DNA of 64,000 bases, from contig NZ_CP011803.1 of NCBI RefSeq assembly GCF_001038625.1, positions 620,001 to 684,000 of the forward strand. Direction: 5' to 3'. The position numbers and the translations under genes are program-made. Below, in pieces: positions 59,203-64,000 of the stretch. The notes below the pieces were generated by a model. The model was not told where the DNA came from. It did not search any database and saw only the letters and a list, made by a program, of their open reading frames with translations. Positions within the stretch are counted from its first letter, which is position 1; each line of letters starts with the position of its first letter. Source of the stretch: Clostridium carboxidivorans P7 (lineage in GTDB: Bacteria; Bacillota; Clostridia; Clostridiales; Clostridiaceae).

Positions 59203-61122
59203 ATGGATAATAAGTTATCTAAAAATGCATATGGTGGAATAGCTGGTAAAGAATATGTCCCTTATATTTCAAAGGGCTCGAGGTCTGGTGGAAATGGTGT
59301 TGTACTAATAATTGGTATTATTTTAGCTGCACTATTTGCAGCATCTACTGCTTATTCAGGTATGAAATCAGGGCTTACAGTTGCTGCTGGTATACCTGGT
59401 TCTATAATAGGTTCTGCATTTATAGCTGTACTTGCAAAACAAAAAGGTATTCTTGGTAAAAACTTACTTCAAGGTATGTCAAGTGGTGGAGAATCAATTG
59501 CCAGTGGTATGATATTTGTTTTGCCAGCAATATTTTTAATAGGTTCTAAAGTTTCTTTTTTAGAAGGATTTACTGTTGGAGTAGGTGGGGTTTTATTTGG
59601 TATAGGAATAGCTTCGCTTGTTTATAATTATCTCATTGTTGAAGAACATGGGAAATTGATGTACCCTGAATCCATGGCCATATCTGAAACACTTGTTGCT
59701 TCAGAAGGTGCTGGAGAATCAATGAAGTATATGGGAATTGGATTTGTAATAGGTGGTATTATAACTGTTATAACTAGTTCATTTTTAAATATAGCTAACA
59801 ATGTTATAAGCTACATAAATGAGTCCTTTTATAAGTGGAGATTTGAAGTTGAAGTTAATCCTCTATTACTGGGTATAGGATTTATAGTTGGTATGGATGT
59901 TTCATTAACTATGTTTGCAGGTTCCATATTGTCTAACTTTGCTGTTTTGCCTTTAATAGGCTATTTTGCAGGTTTTGGAAAAGGTGGAGCTAATGTATGG
60001 AACAATCCAGGTGTAGCTATAAGTGCCATGCAGGTCAAACATATAGCTGGTAGTTATGTAAAATATATTGGAGCAGGTATGATGCTTTCTGGTGGATTAA
60101 TAGGTGCCATAAGGCTTATACCAACTATAGTATCTTCTATACAAGAAACTCTTAATGCTAAGTCCACAAATGGTGAGGGAGGCTCATCTGCAGGAACTTT
60201 AATATTATTGGGTGGTATAGTGGTAGGTTTTATAGGTGGATTTTTAGTATCTGGTGGCAATATGGTAATGGCAATAACTGCTTCTATTTTGTCATTATTC
60301 TTATCAATGCTATTTGTTATAGTTTCTGGTCGTTTAACTGGGACTATAGGAACTTCCAACCTTCCTGTGTCTGGTATGACTATATCTTCTATAGTTCTTG
60401 TAACATTGCTATTTGTCATAATGGGGTGGAAAAATCCTGGAAGTAATAGATCGTTACTTTTATTTGGTACATTTATAGTTACTGCTATAGCTACGGCTGG
60501 TGGTTATTGTCAATCACAAAAAGTTACTTTTGTAATTGGTGGAGATAAAAATGAAATGCAAAAATATTTTGCTGTGGCTGGTGTGGTTGGTGTTGCAGTA
60601 GTTACTGGTACCATATTAGTACTTTCAAGCCAGCTTGCAATGACTGGTGATAAAGTACCATTTGCACTACCTCAAGCTAATTTAATGTCAACGCTAACTG
60701 CGGGTATAATGTCAGGTAAGCTTCCTTGGGTTATGATAATTGCTGGTGCTGTTATGGGAATAGTTTTATTTTTATTAGACCTTCCTATAATGACAGTTGC
60801 TATAGGATTCTATTTACCAATATCTACAACTTCTATAATATTAATAGGTGCAATAGTTCGTCTGCTTGTAGAAAGAGCTTCTAAATCAGAAAGGGAAAAA
60901 GAAGTTAGAGTTTCTAATGGCATAAGTTTATCTTCAGGACTTGTTGCCGGTGGTTCTATAATAGGACTTATTGGTATAATATTTCAAGTATCAGGTGTTA
61001 TAAAAGGAACTGAGCCCAGTGGATTTGCTGCTTCTAATGGAATGGCATTTGTAATATTAGCAATTCTAATAATAGCTACTATGATACCTATACTGAACAG
61101 TAAAATAAAGAATGATGAATAG
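59203..61122 (+). CDS. OPT family oligopeptide transporter (copy 2)
   Basis: A 639-aa paralogue of the gene at 56672, alike along its whole length with the same conserved blocks (MKSGLTVAAGIPGSIIGSAF, MYPESMAISETLVASE, NLPVSGMTISSIVLV) and differing mainly in loops and hydrophobic choices. AAGGAGGTG precedes ATG 59203. A tandem duplication is clear. The two may differ in substrate or regulation. A stub of pqqD overlaps its end, as in copy 1. Confidence 0.92.
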   Translation: MDNKLSKNAYGGIAGKEYVPYISKGSRSGGNGVVLIIGIILAALFAASTAYSGMKSGLTVAAGIPGSIIGSAFIAVLAKQKGILGKNLLQGMSSGGESIASGMIFVLPAIFLIGSKVSFLEGFTVGVGGVLFGIGIASLVYNYLIVEEHGKLMYPESMAISETLVASEGAGESMKYMGIGFVIGGIITVITSSFLNIANNVISYINESFYKWRFEVEVNPLLLGIGFIVGMDVSLTMFAGSILSNFAVLPLIGYFAGFGKGGANVWNNPGVAISAMQVKHIAGSYVKYIGAGMMLSGGLIGAIRLIPTIVSSIQETLNAKSTNGEGGSSAGTLILLGGIVVGFIGGFLVSGGNMVMAITASILSLFLSMLFVIVSGRLTGTIGTSNLPVSGMTISSIVLVTLLFVIMGWKNPGSNRSLLLFGTFIVTAIATAGGYCQSQKVTFVIGGDKNEMQKYFAVAGVVGVAVVTGTILVLSSQLAMTGDKVPFALPQANLMSTLTAGIMSGKLPWVMIIAGAVMGIVLFLLDLPIMTVAIGFYLPISTTSIILIGAIVRLLVERASKSEREKEVRVSNGISLSSGLVAGGSIIGLIGIIFQVSGVIKGTEPSGFAASNGMAFVILAILIIATMIPILNSKIKNDE

Positions 61123-61219
61123 CAACGAAGATGTTTTGAATACAATAAGCCATTGCTTAATAGTGCGAAGCAATGGCTTTTTAATTTTGATGATTATATA
61201 CTGTACTTCCACTAAGTAA
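61115..61219 (+). pseudogene. Truncated pqqD remnant after the second OPT gene
   Basis: ATG 61115 overlaps the OPT stop by 8 nt and reads MNSNEDVLNTI, matching the start of the intact pqqD-like gene (MLNNNEDVLNII) in protein and DNA (aacgaagatgtttt). After about codon 11 similarity stops at a terminator hairpin (61147). The frame runs on to 61219, but with unrelated residues. The second pqqD was lost after the duplication. Confidence 0.75.
61147..61182. terminator. Terminator after the second OPT gene
   Basis: AAGCCATTGCTT (61147-61158) pairs perfectly with AAGCAATGGCTT (61168-61179), then TTTTT. Serves the OPT gene and possibly the convergent DUF1266 gene. Confidence 0.85.
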
Positions 61220-61238
61220 GACTCATTGATTTTTAGAC

Positions 61239-61907
61239 TTACTCTAAGTTTGTATTCCAATCTAATGTATTCCAAGGACTTTCTTTATCTATAATTAAAT
61301 TTTTAATCTTGGAAACTTGTTCTTCAGCGGAATCTGCAGACATGTTTTTTAACCAGGTTTGCCTTCCTGCAATGTAAGCTAATCCATATTCCCTCCAGCT
61401 GGAGTAGGCCTTTTGTGCAAGTTTAGCAACTTTAAGCATAAGATTCCAAGCTTCTTCGCTGGATATATAATTAAGGAAAACTCCATCTCTACATAAAAAT
61501 ATATATCTACCATAATCCCATGCGATTACGCCTGCATTAGGAGTAATTTTGTCATAATTTTTGATAAGACTGTACTGAATGTATTTTGAAGAATTCTTAT
61601 CAAGTCTGTTCAAATATGTGTTTTGTTCAGTTTCAGAAAGAGTAGAAAAAAAGTACCTTTCCTGTAAAAAATCAATTCCATGACCATCCTTAAGAAGCCA
61701 GTTAAGAGATCCTAGAAGGTCGGCTTTATTTGATATACCCCAATCACGTTTCATCATATGTCTATTATCTTCTATTAGTTCAGGTGTTTTTTCACATCCA
61801 CATAAAGTATCATGACGATAATCGTTTTGTTCACCTAATACTGAACTTAAAGCTATCATCCAAAGTTGAGCCTCGCTTAAGTTATCTGGGTTATAAATCT
61901 TCTTCAT
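61239..61907 (-). CDS. DUF1266 domain protein
   Basis: A 222-aa protein with AGGAGAA before ATG 61907. It shows the DUF1266 layout: LSEAQLWMIALSSVLGEQNDYRHDTLCG, DWGISNKADLLGSLNWLLKDGHG, VIAWDYGRYIFLCRDGVFLNYISSEEAWNLMLKVAK and SSWREYGLAYIAGRQTW. Relatives include E. coli YbeR and YbeU, of unknown function. It overlaps the end of the TPR gene by 17 nt, so the two are translationally coupled and likely work together. Confidence 0.82.
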   Translation of the reverse strand: MKKIYNPDNLSEAQLWMIALSSVLGEQNDYRHDTLCGCEKTPELIEDNRHMMKRDWGISNKADLLGSLNWLLKDGHGIDFLQERYFFSTLSETEQNTYLNRLDKNSSKYIQYSLIKNYDKITPNAGVIAWDYGRYIFLCRDGVFLNYISSEEAWNLMLKVAKLAQKAYSSWREYGLAYIAGRQTWLKNMSADSAEEQVSKIKNLIIDKESPWNTLDWNTNLE

Positions 61908-64000
61908 AATTTTCTCCTATACTAATATTTAAAGTAGGTAAATTTAAAGGGTAATGATCTAATGGTTTAGTAGAAGGCCAAGCTTTTTGTGAAGACGGAT
62001 TTGTTTTGAACATTAAAAATCCTTTTCTGCACTGATATTTTAGAATACCTTCATAACGAACTTTAAAATCTTCATTAGAAGGATCAGTATCTAATGCCTC
62101 TTTAGCAAACTTAAGTGCATTTTTCTTGTTGCCTGATTCATAATAAACCATACTTAAATAACTTAATAAATCACCACTTTTTAATCCTAATTCAAGTGCA
62201 TTTTCAAGATTGTAAATAGCAATTTTGCATAAGCCCTTTTTGTATAAAATTACACCATAATGGAATTCAGTGTATGGATTTAATTTAATATCATGATTTT
62301 TCTTCACAAAGCCTTCATAATCTGAAGAAGCACTTCCTCCATTTATAAAATCATTGAGTTCAGCACAAAGCCAAATAGAGTTAATATATGCATCTTCATC
62401 CTCTTTATTAATCTCTAATATTTTCTCATAATATTCAAAAGCCTTTTTGAAATCCTGTTTATATGAATAGCAATATGCTAGAAGTTTAAGTATTTTGCAG
62501 CTGTCAGGTTTTAATTCATAAGCTGTAAGATAGTCTTTAAGGGCTCTTGATACATCTCCAGTAGCTCTATGGATATCTCCTATTAGTATGAAACCAAAAG
62601 GATCTTTAGGATTAGCATCACAATAAAGCTTTATCTGCTTAAGAGCAGCTCTCAAATCTTTAAGTTTAAAATGAGTTAAAGCTAGACGCAAATGTATATC
62701 CTTAATAGATGTATGCCAGTCTAATGCTTCTTTAAAAGAATTTGCGGCCTCCTCATATTCTCCTAATTGAAGATGACAATAACCTTTTCTATACCATGCG
62801 TTAGAAAAAGAATATCTATGATCTACAACTACACGATGATCATCCCTTGCTTCTTTGAAATTTTTCAAAGCATAGTGAGCAATTCCTCTAATAGAATAAT
62901 ATATCCATTTAGATGGATTAATTTTAATAGCTTCATCACAAAATTCTACAGCCTTATGATGATCACCATTACATCTATAAGCATCACCAAGGTTAGATAG
63001 GAGCTCAGCATCATACCTATTTATTTTTAGAGCAGCTTTAAAATCCTTTAATGCTGCATCAAAATCTTGTTTTAATTCTAAGAAGAATACTCCTCTGTAG
63101 AAAAGTGATTCATAACCATTTTTACCTTCTTCATATGACAGTGCTAGGGCTTTATCAAAGAATTTTAAGCATTTTTCCTCTTCTTTCATGTTATATAAAG
63201 CTCTTGCTAATAATAAATACATATCAGAATTTACATCCACATTTTTAGGCAGTCTTTTAATAGTATTGTAGCATTGTTCAAAATAATCCATTTCAAAATA
63301 GATTTTAGCTAATTCGTATAATATGCTAATATTTTCAGGATCATTAGCTAACTTTTCACTATATTCATCAATTAACTTAGCATTTATTTCAAGTATACAT
63401 GCACGAGAATCAACATCATAAGGGCATGTTTCAGATATTTGTTCATATAAAATTTTTGATTCTAGTAGGTTATTAAAATGGAAATAACACCTTGCAAGTC
63501 CTCTTAAAGCTGATACATTGTCAGGCATTAAAGTAAGAGCTTGTTGAAAATCATAATAAGCACTATTTATTTCTTTAAGCTTTAAGAATATATATCCTCT
63601 ATTTAAGTATCCATCAATTTCCTTTGGAGCAACCTCTATTAAATGAGTAAAAGTTGATTTTGAATTTTGTAAGTTGTCCAACCTCAAATAGTATGTACCT
63701 AGCATTCTAAGTAAATCAGGATCATTAGGGAATATCTCCATAGCGGCTTTTAAAGATTTTTCAGAAGCTTCTAGATTATTATTTATTAGTGCATTAAAAG
63801 CAGTTAAACGAAGAGATATAAATTCATCATAATTACATTCATAATCCTTTTTAAAGAATTCATAACGTAAGCTGCACGGAGAATAAATCTGACTCATAAT
63901 GAAATTTATAAAAGATTCATCAAATTGTTTATATAAATCATTTTCTTCTTCAGTCCAGAAAAAGTATTCATTTAATAAAAGCCAAACATCATGTGGAAGA
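61891..64000 (-). CDS. Large TPR-repeat protein (5' end beyond the window)
   Basis: At least 702 residues. ATG 63897 has no ribosome site, and the same frame stays open to the window edge with protein-like sequence (LPHDVWLLLNEYFFWTEEEN), so the true start lies past 64000. From about 90 residues into the visible part come some 14 tetratricopeptide repeats (for example GYLNRGYIFLKLKEINSAYYDFQ, AWYRKGYCHLQLGEYEEAANSF). The C-terminus is not TPR. It is probably a scaffold or chaperone-linked protein; some relatives start with a J-domain, which cannot be checked here. DUF1266 follows in the same operon. Confidence 0.85.
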   Translation of the reverse strand, partial: LPHDVWLLLNEYFFWTEEENDLYKQFDESFINFIMSQIYSPCSLRYEFFKKDYECNYDEFISLRLTAFNALINNNLEASEKSLKAAMEIFPNDPDLLRMLGTYYLRLDNLQNSKSTFTHLIEVAPKEIDGYLNRGYIFLKLKEINSAYYDFQQALTLMPDNVSALRGLARCYFHFNNLLESKILYEQISETCPYDVDSRACILEINAKLIDEYSEKLANDPENISILYELAKIYFEMDYFEQCYNTIKRLPKNVDVNSDMYLLLARALYNMKEEEKCLKFFDKALALSYEEGKNGYESLFYRGVFFLELKQDFDAALKDFKAALKINRYDAELLSNLGDAYRCNGDHHKAVEFCDEAIKINPSKWIYYSIRGIAHYALKNFKEARDDHRVVVDHRYSFSNAWYRKGYCHLQLGEYEEAANSFKEALDWHTSIKDIHLRLALTHFKLKDLRAALKQIKLYCDANPKDPFGFILIGDIHRATGDVSRALKDYLTAYELKPDSCKILKLLAYCYSYKQDFKKAFEYYEKILEINKEDEDAYINSIWLCAELNDFINGGSASSDYEGFVKKNHDIKLNPYTEFHYGVILYKKGLCKIAIYNLENALELGLKSGDLLSYLSMVYYESGNKKNALKFAKEALDTDPSNEDFKVRYEGILKYQCRKGFLMFKTNPSSQKAWPSTKPLDHYPLNLPTLNISIGENYEEDL

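Overview
The window is AT-rich, densely coded DNA from a Firmicute, most probably Clostridium or a close relative. Support: AGGAGG-type ribosome sites with frequent TTG and GTG starts, a CIRCE element, a class II cyclic-di-GMP riboswitch of the clostridial type, a thiW-thiM salvage pair under THI-box RNA, and soluble chemoreceptors. The species cannot be fixed from the sequence. I see no tRNA, rRNA, CRISPR array, transposase, phage gene or replication origin. The window cuts a gene at each end (1-99 on +, and the TPR gene on - running past 64000).

Layout. 0.4-6.0 kb: WYL regulator, DJ-1 protein, then a TetR repressor divergent from a three-gene EmrAB-like efflux operon with three matching operator palindromes. 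6.0-13.5 kb: htpG behind a CIRCE element and a structured leader, a membrane MutS-like ATPase, a GntR regulator, a QueG-like Fe-S protein, a secreted NlpC/P60 hydrolase, and a possible ~50-nt small RNA on the minus strand. 13.6-26.8 kb: methyltransferases, a LysM/tandem acid phosphatase, DUF2238, an M29 aminopeptidase with a DeoR regulator, a Cof phosphatase with an unusual leader, a ferredoxin-nitroreductase/flavoprotein pair divergent from an HxlR regulator, a YihY membrane protein and a 53-aa membrane peptide. 27.0-34.5 kb: an exopolysaccharide operon (three-domain deacetylase, PilZ-like-GT2 synthase, PgaB-like protein, GH18-like protein) read through a c-di-GMP-II riboswitch and terminator. 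35.1-36.8 kb: TPP riboswitch, terminator and a second divergent THI-box-like RNA ahead of thiW-thiM. 37-47 kb: PH-domain protein, M42 peptidase, soluble chemoreceptor, UvsE fused to a DUF1722-like domain, FAD oxidoreductase with divergent LysR, and a MalT-type regulator. 47-56 kb: a 1209-aa surface protein with Ig-like and FnIII repeats, a MATE pump, a non-coding array of degenerate ~42-nt repeats, a dienelactone-hydrolase-like enzyme, a PocR-chemoreceptor and a DUF5050 propeller. 56.6-64 kb: a duplicated OPT-transporter/PqqD unit whose second pqqD is only a stub, then DUF1266 and TPR genes.

The most interesting parts are (1) the tandem thiamine RNAs, where the second keeps the pyrimidine-pocket signature but not the pyrophosphate-side consensus and has a 13-bp alternative pairing; (2) the exopolysaccharide operon, where c-di-GMP probably acts on transcription and perhaps on the synthase itself; (3) the attenuator-like htpG leader; (4) the repeat array at 52.5-52.9 kb; (5) the minus-strand promoter-terminator cassette at 13.5 kb; and (6) the OPT/PqqD duplication.
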